Assembly (NCBI GenBank): GCA_034440395.1
Contig: JAWXBW010000067.1
Location: 17,868 to 81,867 of the forward strand
Length of the DNA stretch: 64,000 nt
Origin: JAAUTS01 sp034440395
GTDB lineage: Bacteria > Verrucomicrobiota > Verrucomicrobiia > Methylacidiphilales > JAAUTS01
Reading direction: 5' to 3'
Shown here: positions 34,723 to 42,685 of the stretch, piece after piece
Numbering within the stretch: the first letter of the stretch is position 1
How the letters are laid out: each line of letters starts with the position of its first letter
The notes under the pieces: model-generated
Seen by the model: the letters and a program-made list of their open reading frames with translations, nothing else
Told to the model about the DNA's origin: nothing
Database searches by the model: none
Position numbers and translations under genes: made by a program

Positions 34723-35135
34723 TCTCCGCTCACACTCCCCATGGTTCAGGATTTTCCTTCATTGATTCTTTTCAATTATCTGATGACATCCAATCCATCA
34801 TCGCTCGTAAACGGTTAGATCCTTCCATGCCATTTTTTGCCGATCATTTTCCAGAGCAACCTCTCATGCCTGGAGTTCTTTTAATTGAATCCGCGGCTCA
34901 AGCCTGCGGCATTCTGTGGGGGGCTCTGGCCGCTGAGGAAAAAAATCAACTCACCATGCTCGCCCAAGTTCAACAATTCAAAATCAAAAAAACCGTTTTC
35001 CCTAATGAACACCTAGACATCCAAGCCACTCTGCAACGTGATTTCGGATCCCTAGCTCAGTTTGAAGTCTCGTTATCCGTTCAATCTGTTGAAGTCGCTA
35101 CTGGAATTTTAGTATTAGGCCGGAAAACTAGCTAA
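34719..35135 (+). CDS. 3-hydroxyacyl-ACP dehydratase (FabZ-like hot-dog)
   Basis: The 138-residue protein carries the FabZ signature: catalytic His in FFADHFPEQPLMPGV and Glu in LLIESAAQACG. It overlaps the acyltransferase by 4 bp, and its 3' end overlaps the convergent AMP-ligase by 21 bp. It would make the trans double bonds of a polyene together with the KS pair. No dedicated ketoreductase is seen nearby, so a housekeeping FabG may be used (inference). Confidence 0.88.
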   Translation: MISAHTPHGSGFSFIDSFQLSDDIQSIIARKRLDPSMPFFADHFPEQPLMPGVLLIESAAQACGILWGALAAEEKNQLTMLAQVQQFKIKKTVFPNEHLDIQATLQRDFGSLAQFEVSLSVQSVEVATGILVLGRKTS

Positions 35136-36446
35136 TAATAATTCTTTGGCTCTTAATACATCCACTTTTCCTCTCGGTGTTTTTGGTAGTGCTGAGACAC
35201 AGCACAAGACATGAGGAATCTTCCAAGCTGGTAACTGCTTTAACAGCTCCTTCTTTACAGCAGACGGCTCTAAACAAGTTGCAACAAGAGCTAGAATATG
35301 ATCGCGCTGCTCATGCTGACTCAGCCCTACCCAAACTTCTCTCACGGCTGAAAGTCTTTGCAACACATGCTGAAGCTCTTCCACCTTAACTTTCTTCCCT
35401 CCAATGTTAGCCGTCGTGCAGCACCTGCTTAGAAGTTGAAATGTTTTGTTGCCCGCCCAGGAGCCCGTATCCTTTAAAGTGAATTTTCCGCTTCTCGTCG
35501 CTACAGCAGGACTGGATACGCTGACTCGCCTAGATTTACTTATCGTGAGCTTAACTCCCGGCAGGACTTTTCCTAAACCCTGACCTGTTCTAGTCAAATC
35601 ACCATCACGATCATAACAAATACCTCCCGTTTCCGAAGACCCATAAAAGTTGTGAATGTTCAATTCAAACCGTTTATAAAATATAATAGCACACTCCGCC
35701 GGCAAGGCCGCTCCAGCAGAAATAGCGAGGCGGAGAGGCTGTAAATCTACCGTTTCTTTTGTTTTCGTAATAAGCCCAAAAACAACTGGCACCGAAGGAA
35801 ATACTGTAATTTTATACTGCTTAATCCAAGTAGGAATCAACGATGGAACGAAAGTCTTAGCTACAACGGCAACCATTCCTTTTAAAACTAAAGGCATCAC
35901 CACGTTCCCCAAAGCATACGAATGGCTCAAAGGTATGAGAGCTAAATTGCGATCCTGACTCCGCAGACCCATGCCCTTAATGATAGCTCGCCCATCCGCC
36001 ATCAGATGTTCCGCACGACAAAGAATTTGTTTAGGCTTACCCGAGCTTCCCGAAGTTAATTTGATCAAGGCTCGGCCATTTGATTTTTGTTTGCCGCCCA
36101 AATAAACTTCGCCGCGTTCTTCACTTAAAAGCCACTCTGCGCCTAAATCCCCCGCTAGCTCTTCTTGCCTAACTGTTGGGCTGCCCGCATCCAGCGCAAT
36201 TACAGTCCCATTGCCACGTTGCACCGCAAGAAATGCCACCATCCACGCCAAAGAATTTGCGTAACAAAGAACTACTTTTTTTTCGTGTAACTTTTGTAAG
36301 TTTTCTTGATGGAACTTGGTGGCTAAAAAAGTTAACTCTTGGCGATTTACTCTTACCCCCGTGTCCGCCTCAATCAAAATTACGGCCAAGGGCTCTGCTC
36401 GAACGGTTTTAATCCATTGTTTCCAAATTAAGCCTGAGTTACTCAT
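35115..36446 (-). CDS. AMP-dependent acyl/aryl-ACP ligase (ANL superfamily)
   Basis: The 443-residue protein has the P-loop LTSGSSGKPKQI, IPLSHSYALGN, the ATP motif FYGSSETGG, and the C-terminal catalytic Lys in PKTPRGKVDV. It is shorter than acetyl-CoA synthetases, as are aryl polyene and flexirubin starter ligases. It probably activates an aromatic or fatty starter for the ACP (inference). It converges on the dehydratase with a 21-bp overlap and shares an operon with the deacetylase upstream (ATGA overlap). Confidence 0.87.
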   Translation of the reverse strand: MSNSGLIWKQWIKTVRAEPLAVILIEADTGVRVNRQELTFLATKFHQENLQKLHEKKVVLCYANSLAWMVAFLAVQRGNGTVIALDAGSPTVRQEELAGDLGAEWLLSEERGEVYLGGKQKSNGRALIKLTSGSSGKPKQILCRAEHLMADGRAIIKGMGLRSQDRNLALIPLSHSYALGNVVMPLVLKGMVAVVAKTFVPSLIPTWIKQYKITVFPSVPVVFGLITKTKETVDLQPLRLAISAGAALPAECAIIFYKRFELNIHNFYGSSETGGICYDRDGDLTRTGQGLGKVLPGVKLTISKSRRVSVSSPAVATRSGKFTLKDTGSWAGNKTFQLLSRCCTTANIGGKKVKVEELQHVLQRLSAVREVWVGLSQHEQRDHILALVATCLEPSAVKKELLKQLPAWKIPHVLCCVSALPKTPRGKVDVLRAKELLLASFPA

Positions 36447-37228
36447 GGCGTAAAACTCTTCCTACTAGGATCTGGCAACTGGTCTATGCGTTTAAATTGA
36501 TAGCCTTCCCGCTTCAATGCGCGAATGACACTACGCGCTGTTTCTGGAGCCTGCGGCATGCTAAAAACGTGGTCGTTTAGCCCACGATCCTCACCATCAT
36601 GCAGGCTGATGATGCCCCCAGGAGAAATATTTCGTAATACTCGTGCCACCGTCACCTCTGGCTTTTCCTCCCACTTATCTGGCATAAGTCCTTGCTGGCC
36701 TGGAAGAATAGTACACATCACCACCCGGGTATTAGTTGACTCAATCGTGCGAATAATACGTGGGCTAACTGCTCCAAATGGGGGTCGGAAAAACCAACGC
36801 TGTGGCAATGCATCATTCCCCACTATTTTTTTTAAAGCGACCTTCTCTCGATTAATGTTATCCAATAACCACGACTCTGATTTACCATGGAGATTAACGT
36901 GCTCCGAACCGTGTAACGCAATGAGGTGACCCTCTCTTTGCATACGACGCACTGTATTAGGATAAATATTAATTCTAGTCCCTAAAACAAAGAACGTAGC
37001 AGCAACATTTTCCTCCTTCAGTACATCCAGCAAGGGCAGCGTAAACTGACTAGGGCCGTCATCAAAACTAAGGGCTACCCATTTTTCTTCTGTCTTCCCC
37101 TCCCATAATGCTTGAGGAATAAACGCCTTCGTCACACTAAGCAAGCTAGGCATAATGTAAGGAGCCTTGATCTCAGCTTGACTAGAACTAATGGTAAGCA
37201 ATAAGAAAAGTAAGCTAGAAAATTTCAT
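36443..37228 (-). CDS. Exported polysaccharide deacetylase (NodB domain, CE4)
   Basis: The protein has 261 residues from the ATG at 37228; a TTG two codons upstream is less likely. The signal peptide is cut near SSSQA-EIKA. All NodB motifs are present: SFDDGPSQFT (catalytic Asp pair), HGSEHVNLHG (metal His pair), RPPFGAVSPR, and the catalytic His in ISLHDGEDRG. It removes N-acetyl groups from a glycan or glycolipid in the periplasm. It is co-transcribed with the AMP-ligase. Confidence 0.9.
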   Translation of the reverse strand: MKFSSLLFLLLTISSSQAEIKAPYIMPSLLSVTKAFIPQALWEGKTEEKWVALSFDDGPSQFTLPLLDVLKEENVAATFFVLGTRINIYPNTVRRMQREGHLIALHGSEHVNLHGKSESWLLDNINREKVALKKIVGNDALPQRWFFRPPFGAVSPRIIRTIESTNTRVVMCTILPGQQGLMPDKWEEKPEVTVARVLRNISPGGIISLHDGEDRGLNDHVFSMPQAPETARSVIRALKREGYQFKRIDQLPDPSRKSFTP

Positions 37229-37355
37229 GAGCAATCAATTCGACTCTGAAGCAGGATTCTACATCCACCTAGCATAATCGAGTCAACGGTTAAAAAAATT
37301 TCTACCCCTAGTTGCTTATCATTTCCTAAACGTAAAAAACAGTTTATATTAATGT

Positions 37356-37595
37356 ATGCCTAGTATGAATGAGTTACGCCAAGCCTTGACGGATTATTTT
37401 TTAGCCGTGGATTCTCAAAAATCTGCGTGCGCTCTGGATTTGTCTAAGCCGATCGAACAGCTTGAATTTTTTTCTCGGAATCCGCCAGCCGACTTTGATC
37501 CTCAACTCCGCCACTATTTGGAATCCCGTAGCTACAGAAAAGCGTGGACATGGCTAGAGGGCGACACCCCAGCTAAAGGTTCCTGCGGTAAATAA
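37356..37595 (+). CDS. Small soluble protein, unknown function
   Basis: The 79-residue acidic protein starts MPSMNELRQALTDYFLAV and has one Cys near the middle and one at the end (GSCGK). No domain is recognised. It is followed 16 bp later by the CPxCG zinc-binding gene, so the two may be co-transcribed. A TATATT box lies about 11 bp before the start codon. Confidence 0.6.
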   Translation: MPSMNELRQALTDYFLAVDSQKSACALDLSKPIEQLEFFSRNPPADFDPQLRHYLESRSYRKAWTWLEGDTPAKGSCGK

Positions 37596-37611
37596 AAATA
37601 TATTCTTACCT

Positions 37612-37791
37612 ATGGTCATACCCTCTCTTATCACTTGCCCTCACTGCGGAGAAAGTTGGGAAACGATGATTGATACCTCCCAAGGCAGCTACGATACCGT
37701 GGATGATTGCTACGTGTGCTGTCGTCCCATGACTGTTTACGTGGAATGTGAGCCAGGGGAAGTTATTTCAATCCAGACCGAAGCGGCCTAG
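37612..37791 (+). CDS. Cysteine-rich CPxCG-motif protein (small zinc ribbon)
   Basis: The 59-residue protein has two Cys pairs: TCPHCGESW at 9-12 and DDCYVCCRPM at 33-37. This is the layout of the small CPXCG family found across many bacteria, which probably binds one Zn ion. Function is unknown. It follows the 79-residue gene closely and precedes the right copy of the direct repeat. Confidence 0.8.
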   Translation: MVIPSLITCPHCGESWETMIDTSQGSYDTVDDCYVCCRPMTVYVECEPGEVISIQTEAA

Positions 37792-37829
37792 AAGAGCTGC
37801 GGAACGACATCATGGTAAGAAACATTTAT

Positions 37830-37899
37830 TTTTTTGGCTTTGCTTATTATTTTATCTCAGCATTCTGTCACTATGCCAACGCTTAAAGAAGAAAGTTTA
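37830..37899 (+). repeat. Right copy of the ~70-bp imperfect direct repeat
   Basis: This is the partner of 22061-22130, the same strand and orientation, at about 79% identity by eye with no gaps. It spans the 5' flank and first nine codons of the response regulator, so it looks like the parental sequence. The two copies are 15.8 kb apart and enclose the accessory biosynthetic block. Confidence 0.75.
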
Positions 37900-38316
37900 A
37901 AGCTTAAATCCTTTAAAAAGTTCTTCCGTGGTAAAACCATCCTCATGGTAGATGATGATCCCAACTGGACGAAGGCTCTCAAAATGCTGCTCGATACCCT
38001 TGGAGCTTCTGTCAATACCGCCTTAAACGGTAAAGAAGCTGTGCACTACCTGCGCGCTGCCAAATATGACCTGATTCTCCTCGACATTCAAATGCCAGGA
38101 ATTGATGGTTGGGATTTATTTGCCATCATGAAACAAGTTTGCCCTGGGCAAAAGCTACCCGTTTTTTTTCTGACAGGATTAGCAGAAGTCTCACAAACAA
38201 AATTTATTGCCAAGCTTCCTCTCAACCCCGAGCGTGTTTTGCAAAAAAAAATGCCCCCTTTGGAAATACTTTTCCAGATCAGCACGCAAACTGAGCAAAG
38301 TTCCAAACATAAATAA
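37873..38316 (+). CDS. Single-domain response regulator (CheY-like)
   Basis: The 147-residue protein starts at MPTLKEESLKL, preferred over an upstream alternative start because it begins the compact receiver-domain protein. The acidic pocket is D27-D28-D29 (LMVDDDP) and the phospho-acceptor is D71 (LLDIQMP). FFLTGLAE carries the switch Thr. The usual Lys region is shifted (KLPLNPERVLQKK). There is no output domain. No histidine kinase gene is in the window, so its partner is elsewhere. Confidence 0.85.
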   Translation: MPTLKEESLKLKSFKKFFRGKTILMVDDDPNWTKALKMLLDTLGASVNTALNGKEAVHYLRAAKYDLILLDIQMPGIDGWDLFAIMKQVCPGQKLPVFFLTGLAEVSQTKFIAKLPLNPERVLQKKMPPLEILFQISTQTEQSSKHK

Positions 38317-38398
38317 TAAGTTCTCTTACCCACTTGTTTAACTTAAATTCCCATTAAATTTTCTTTTCAGAAGCCCAGAAAAGAGCATTTTAAGGGAG

Positions 38399-39037
38399 AT
38401 GTTTAATGCAATCTATTTTTATCCTTTGGCTCTCGCTGTCGCCTTCGTGTCACCATGTCTTGCTCTGGAACCATCCAAAGATTCTTTTGAAGACCCCATT
38501 ATCTTAGAAATCCAAGCTCTCCATACCAAGTCAGAAAAAGGGGATAAAGCAGCCACGAACCAGTTAGTATCCAAACTTGAGAGCTTAATAGTTCAAAACC
38601 CTAAAAATCTTCTCTACAAAGTCTATTTAGGCAGTGCTTACACTCTGCGTAGTCGCGACATAGGCTTCGGACCCAGCGCTTATTCTAATTTAAAAAATGG
38701 CCTAAAAACCATGGACGAAGCAGTCGAAGCAGACCCCACTAAAATCACGGTGCGCTTCATTCGAGCCATGAATAATTTCAACCTCCCCGCTTTCGTGAAC
38801 CGCCGCGATAATGCTCGCTCGGATTTCGAGTATCTTGTTAAAAATATCGATACGCAAAAAGGAAATCTCGCCCCTACCACTCAGCAAGCTATCTACTATT
38901 TTGCCGGATTATCCTTTGTTCAAACAAATCGCAAAAAGCAAGGCAAACAATATCTTCTTAAAGCTGCCCAACTCAACTCCAATGCTGAACTCAACGCAAA
39001 AATCGCCGCCCAGCTTAAGAAGCTAGGTAATATTTAA
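38399..39037 (+). CDS. Exported TPR-like protein
   Basis: The 212-residue protein has a signal peptide ending at about CLALEPS. The remainder is helical, with TPR-like repeats (NLLYKVYLGSAYTLRSRD, AIYYFAGLSFVQTNRKKQG). It probably mediates protein contacts in the periplasm. AGGGAG lies directly against the ATG, too close for a normal ribosome binding site. It is followed 6 bp later by hpt, so they may be co-transcribed, though the functions do not match. Confidence 0.7.
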   Translation: MFNAIYFYPLALAVAFVSPCLALEPSKDSFEDPIILEIQALHTKSEKGDKAATNQLVSKLESLIVQNPKNLLYKVYLGSAYTLRSRDIGFGPSAYSNLKNGLKTMDEAVEADPTKITVRFIRAMNNFNLPAFVNRRDNARSDFEYLVKNIDTQKGNLAPTTQQAIYYFAGLSFVQTNRKKQGKQYLLKAAQLNSNAELNAKIAAQLKKLGNI

Positions 39038-39043
39038 ACGATC

Positions 39044-39559
39044 ATGGCTCTCCCTGGTAAGGCGTTTATCTCTTCGACTCGCCTCAAACAAAGAATTAAA
39101 GCACTTGCTCAGGAAATCACCTGTCATTACCAAGGCAAGCCTCTCACACTCGTCGGCTTAATGAATGGCAGTATCTTTTTCTTGGTCGATCTTATGCGTC
39201 AACTTCCCCCTGAAACTCAAGTCGAGTGTTGGAAGATAAAAAGTTACCGAGGCAAAGAATCCACAGGTATCATCCAAGGGCTCGATAGCGTGAGCGGCAC
39301 GTATAAAGGACGGCATGTTCTTATCGTGGATGATATTTTAGACACCGGACTAACTTTGCATGAAGTCATTCAAAGACTTCGCAAACTTAAAGCCCATGAC
39401 ATACGCACCTGCATTTTATTGGATAAGCAGGTGGCTCGTAAGAAAATAGTAAAAGCGCATTGGGTAGGTTTTACTATTCCCAATAAATTCGTGATCGGTT
39501 ATGGCTTAGACCTTGACCATCAATACCGGACACTGCCGATGATTCGCATACTTGATTGA
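39044..39559 (+). CDS. hpt: Hypoxanthine phosphoribosyltransferase
   Basis: The 171-residue protein has the PRPP motif VLIVDDILDTGLTL, the N-terminal LVGLMNGSIFFLVDLMRQL and a C-terminal base-binding region (WVGFTIPNKFVIGYGLDLD). It salvages hypoxanthine and guanine to IMP and GMP. The length and motifs are normal for the bacterial enzyme. Confidence 0.93.
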   Translation: MALPGKAFISSTRLKQRIKALAQEITCHYQGKPLTLVGLMNGSIFFLVDLMRQLPPETQVECWKIKSYRGKESTGIIQGLDSVSGTYKGRHVLIVDDILDTGLTLHEVIQRLRKLKAHDIRTCILLDKQVARKKIVKAHWVGFTIPNKFVIGYGLDLDHQYRTLPMIRILD

Positions 39560-39605
39560 AAATTAAACTAGATTGAAATGATTCTAGCCTTACTCTCTAA
39601 CCATT

Positions 39606-40694
39606 ATGGAAAAGAAACGTATCGGTATCCTAACAAGCGGGGGTGATTGCCCTGGTCTCAACGCCGTCATTCGTGGTGCGGTTCGTGCCGCCAATAAAAT
39701 TGATTGGGAAGTCGTCGGTTTTCTGGATGGCTATGAGGGCATTCTAGCTCCCGCACGGTATCAGGTCTTAGATCTTCACTCGACCGCTGGGATCATGCAT
39801 CTCGGTGGCACCATTCTGGGCACAACCAACAAAGGTCACTTCGTAGCTAAGGTCGGCCACGGTAATAAAGCCAGCCTTGACCCCTCCATTATAGCACAAA
39901 CTAAAGAAACCATGAGCCAACTCAGGCTCGATTGCCTCATTTGTATTGGTGGCGACGGCTCCCTGAGCACGGCAAATCAACTTTTTGAAGCCGGTATCCC
40001 TACTATAGGCGTTCCTAAGACTATTGATAATGACATCAATGCCACTGCCATGACCTTCGGATTCGACTCCGCCGTTGCCTGCGTGGTGGATGCCTTAGAC
40101 CGCCTTCACACCACTGCCCGCAGCCATAAGCGTGTGATGGTTTTAGAAGTAATGGGTCGTTACACTGGGTGGATAGCGTTACACGGCGGCCTAGCAGGTG
40201 GGGCTGATATCATTTTAATTCCTGAGATACCTTTTGATTACGAACTGATTAATAAAGTCATCCTAGATCGTGAAGCTCAAGGTGCCTTCACTACCATGGT
40301 TGTCGTGGCAGAAGGTTCCAAAGCTATTTATGGCGATTATTCAACAAAACTAAATTCTATTACAAACGGAGAAACAGCCCTAGGTGGCATAGGCCTACAA
40401 GTAGCTAACTCTATCGCACAGGGAACAGGGAAGGACACACGCTCCGTAGTTTTGGGGCATCTGCAACGCGGAGGAAATCCCACGGCACTCGACCGCATCC
40501 TAGGCACACGTTTTGGCGTAGCCGCCGTGGATCTCGTGCAAGAAGGTAAATTTGGATCCATGGTTAGCTATCAAAATTATCTCGTAGGCAGCGTTCCTAT
40601 GACGGACGCCATTAGCCAACTTAAAAAAGTTCAACCTGACTCTCAGATGGTGACAACATGTCGAGAAGTAGGCATTAGTTTCGGTGATTCTTAA
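39606..40694 (+). CDS. 6-phosphofructokinase (group III type)
   Basis: The 362-residue protein has GILTSGGDCPGLNA at the nucleotide site, GGDGS at 115-119, and PKTIDND with K138. In this family Gly at the position of E. coli G104 (here G118) points to ATP, while Lys at the next key site is the form shared with PPi-type and Streptomyces-like ATP enzymes. ATP is therefore the likelier phosphoryl donor, but a PPi or mixed preference cannot be ruled out. It phosphorylates fructose 6-phosphate in glycolysis. Confidence 0.93.
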   Translation: MEKKRIGILTSGGDCPGLNAVIRGAVRAANKIDWEVVGFLDGYEGILAPARYQVLDLHSTAGIMHLGGTILGTTNKGHFVAKVGHGNKASLDPSIIAQTKETMSQLRLDCLICIGGDGSLSTANQLFEAGIPTIGVPKTIDNDINATAMTFGFDSAVACVVDALDRLHTTARSHKRVMVLEVMGRYTGWIALHGGLAGGADIILIPEIPFDYELINKVILDREAQGAFTTMVVVAEGSKAIYGDYSTKLNSITNGETALGGIGLQVANSIAQGTGKDTRSVVLGHLQRGGNPTALDRILGTRFGVAAVDLVQEGKFGSMVSYQNYLVGSVPMTDAISQLKKVQPDSQMVTTCREVGISFGDS

Positions 40695-40698
40695 TTAC

Positions 40699-41412
40699 CT
40701 ATTTTACCAAATTGTACTTCACAATACACCACACGGCCCGCACCCCATCCTTCCAGCCTATCTTCTTACCTTCCTCGTAAGTTCTCCCGTAGTAAGAAAT
40801 AGCTACCTCATAAATGCGAAGCCTTGGCTCGTAGCGCGCCATTTTTGCGGTAATTTCTGGCTCGAATCCGAAACGATTTTCCTCCACCTTTATGCTTTGA
40901 ATAATTTCACGACGGAAAACCTTAAAACACGTTTCCATATCCGTAATATTTAAGTTCGTAAAAATATTTGATAAAAGAGTTAGCCCGAAGTTGGCCACAT
41001 AGTGCCAAAAATAAAGCACCCGGTGCGCTCCTGATCCCATAAAGCGCGACCCGAAAACTACGTCCGCTTTGTTACTTAAAATAGGGGCAATTAGCGCGTT
41101 ATACTCCGAAGGATCATACTCCAAGTCTGCATCTTGAACGATTACAATTTCTTTTGTAGCCTGCTTAAAACCTGTCCTAAGAGCTGCACCTTTACCTTGG
41201 TTTTTTTCATGTCGAAAAAGCTTAATTCTCGAATCTTGCTTGGTCTTACCTTCAATCAACATTGCTGTCTCATCCTGCGAGGCGTCGTCCACTACAATCA
41301 ACTCCCCCACGGCGGGCTGCCGCAAGACTTTATCAATCATCTCCAAAACTGTAGCCGCCTCATTAAAGACCGGCATCACAACAGATAAGCAACCTTGTTG
41401 ATTGATCGACAT
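40699..41412 (-). CDS. Family 2 glycosyltransferase (DPM1-like)
   Basis: The 237-residue GT-A protein has VVMPVFNEAATV, VVDDASQDETA, NQGKGAALRTGF, the metal site VQDADLEYDP, and the tail FEPEITAKMA / YYGRTYEEGKKIGWKDG. This is the dolichyl-phosphate mannose/glucose synthase-like group that loads a sugar on a polyprenyl phosphate. There are no membrane helices at the C-terminus. It is divergent from bioF and only 4 bp from the convergent pfk stop. Confidence 0.9.
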   Translation of the reverse strand: MSINQQGCLSVVMPVFNEAATVLEMIDKVLRQPAVGELIVVDDASQDETAMLIEGKTKQDSRIKLFRHEKNQGKGAALRTGFKQATKEIVIVQDADLEYDPSEYNALIAPILSNKADVVFGSRFMGSGAHRVLYFWHYVANFGLTLLSNIFTNLNITDMETCFKVFRREIIQSIKVEENRFGFEPEITAKMARYEPRLRIYEVAISYYGRTYEEGKKIGWKDGVRAVWCIVKYNLVK

Positions 41413-41517
41413 GGTAACAGTATTTACTCAACACCTCTAAAGTAAATGGTAAAACCCACCTGGAGTGATCCTAAAAATTCAGTTTCAAGTCCGCTTTTCA
41501 GCATCTACCATCCATCC

Positions 41518-42645
41518 ATGTCTTTTGAAGAAACCCTCCAGCTCCGACTTGCAGAGGATCAAGCCCTCAACCAAACCCGGCGGCTCCCCACTTTTTCTCC
41601 CCATCTTCTTCGCTTCTGCGACAATGACTACTTGGGTCTAGCCTCACACCCCAACATTATAAAAGCCGCTATAGAAAGTTTGCAGAATGAACATACTCTA
41701 GGAGCACAGTCAGCACGCCTAATTTCTACTAATACGACCTCGCACCAAAAGTTAGAAACAGAATTAGCTGTGTTCAAAGAAACGGAAGCCGTATTACTTT
41801 TTTCCAGTGGTTACACCGCAGCTTTAGGCACTATCCCCGCAATATTAAGTTCAGGCGATATTGTTATTTTGGATAAATTAGCTCATGCCTGCTTAATTGA
41901 TGGAGCCAAACTTTCTGGTGCTAAGTTACGCGTCTTTCAGCACAACGACTTAACGCAGCTTGAAGATATTCTGCGTGAGACACGCACCCACGACTCGACC
42001 GCTCGCATCCTCATCGTCGTCGAATCTCTTTATTCCATGGATGGTAACTTCGCACCTCTTTCAGAAATCGTTGCGCTAAAGGATCGCTACGACGCTTGGC
42101 TAATGGTTGATGAAGCCCACGCCACCGGCATCTATGGTGCGCAAGGAAAAGGTCTCTGCTCTCAAGCCGGTCTCTCCTCCCGCATCGAGATTCAAATGGG
42201 GACACTTAGTAAAGCACTAGGAGTTTGCGGCGGTTTCATCGCTGGGAAAAAATCACTTATCCAGCATTTACTAAACCGCTCCCGTAGCTTCCTCTTCACC
42301 ACAACGTCCCCTCCCTCTCTTGCCGCTGCGGCCCACGCCTCACTCCAACTTATTCAAAGCCAAGAAGGTGAAACTTTGCGCCGCAACCTTTTCACCAATA
42401 TTACGATTTTCAACCAATTATTTAAACGTCCCGACCTAGGTTCTCCCATCATTCCGATCCTGACGGGCTCCGAAAAAAAAGCCTTAGACTTATCCCAGAT
42501 CTTAGAACAAGCTGGCTTCCTCATTCCTGCTATCCGCAGCCCGACCGTTCCCAAAGGCCAAGCCCGACTTCGTATTACGATGAAAAGCTCTCATAAGTCA
42601 CAATCCATCGAAGAGCTTGCTCGTATTCTTCTCACCTTGATTTAA
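41518..42645 (+). CDS. bioF: 8-amino-7-oxononanoate synthase
   Basis: The protein has 375 residues from MSFEETLQLRL; an upstream in-frame start would add 24 residues unlike the family. PLP-enzyme marks: FCDNDYLGLASHP, the SARLISTNTTSHQKLE loop, VDEAHATGIYG, and the PLP Lys in MGTLSKALGVCGG. It joins pimeloyl-ACP/CoA and alanine in the biotin pathway. It is the first of bioF-bioA-bioD. Confidence 0.94.
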   Translation: MSFEETLQLRLAEDQALNQTRRLPTFSPHLLRFCDNDYLGLASHPNIIKAAIESLQNEHTLGAQSARLISTNTTSHQKLETELAVFKETEAVLLFSSGYTAALGTIPAILSSGDIVILDKLAHACLIDGAKLSGAKLRVFQHNDLTQLEDILRETRTHDSTARILIVVESLYSMDGNFAPLSEIVALKDRYDAWLMVDEAHATGIYGAQGKGLCSQAGLSSRIEIQMGTLSKALGVCGGFIAGKKSLIQHLLNRSRSFLFTTTSPPSLAAAAHASLQLIQSQEGETLRRNLFTNITIFNQLFKRPDLGSPIIPILTGSEKKALDLSQILEQAGFLIPAIRSPTVPKGQARLRITMKSSHKSQSIEELARILLTLI

Positions 42646-42685
42646 TTGCCTTCCCTTCTTTTTTTCTTAACGATTATAACTAGTC

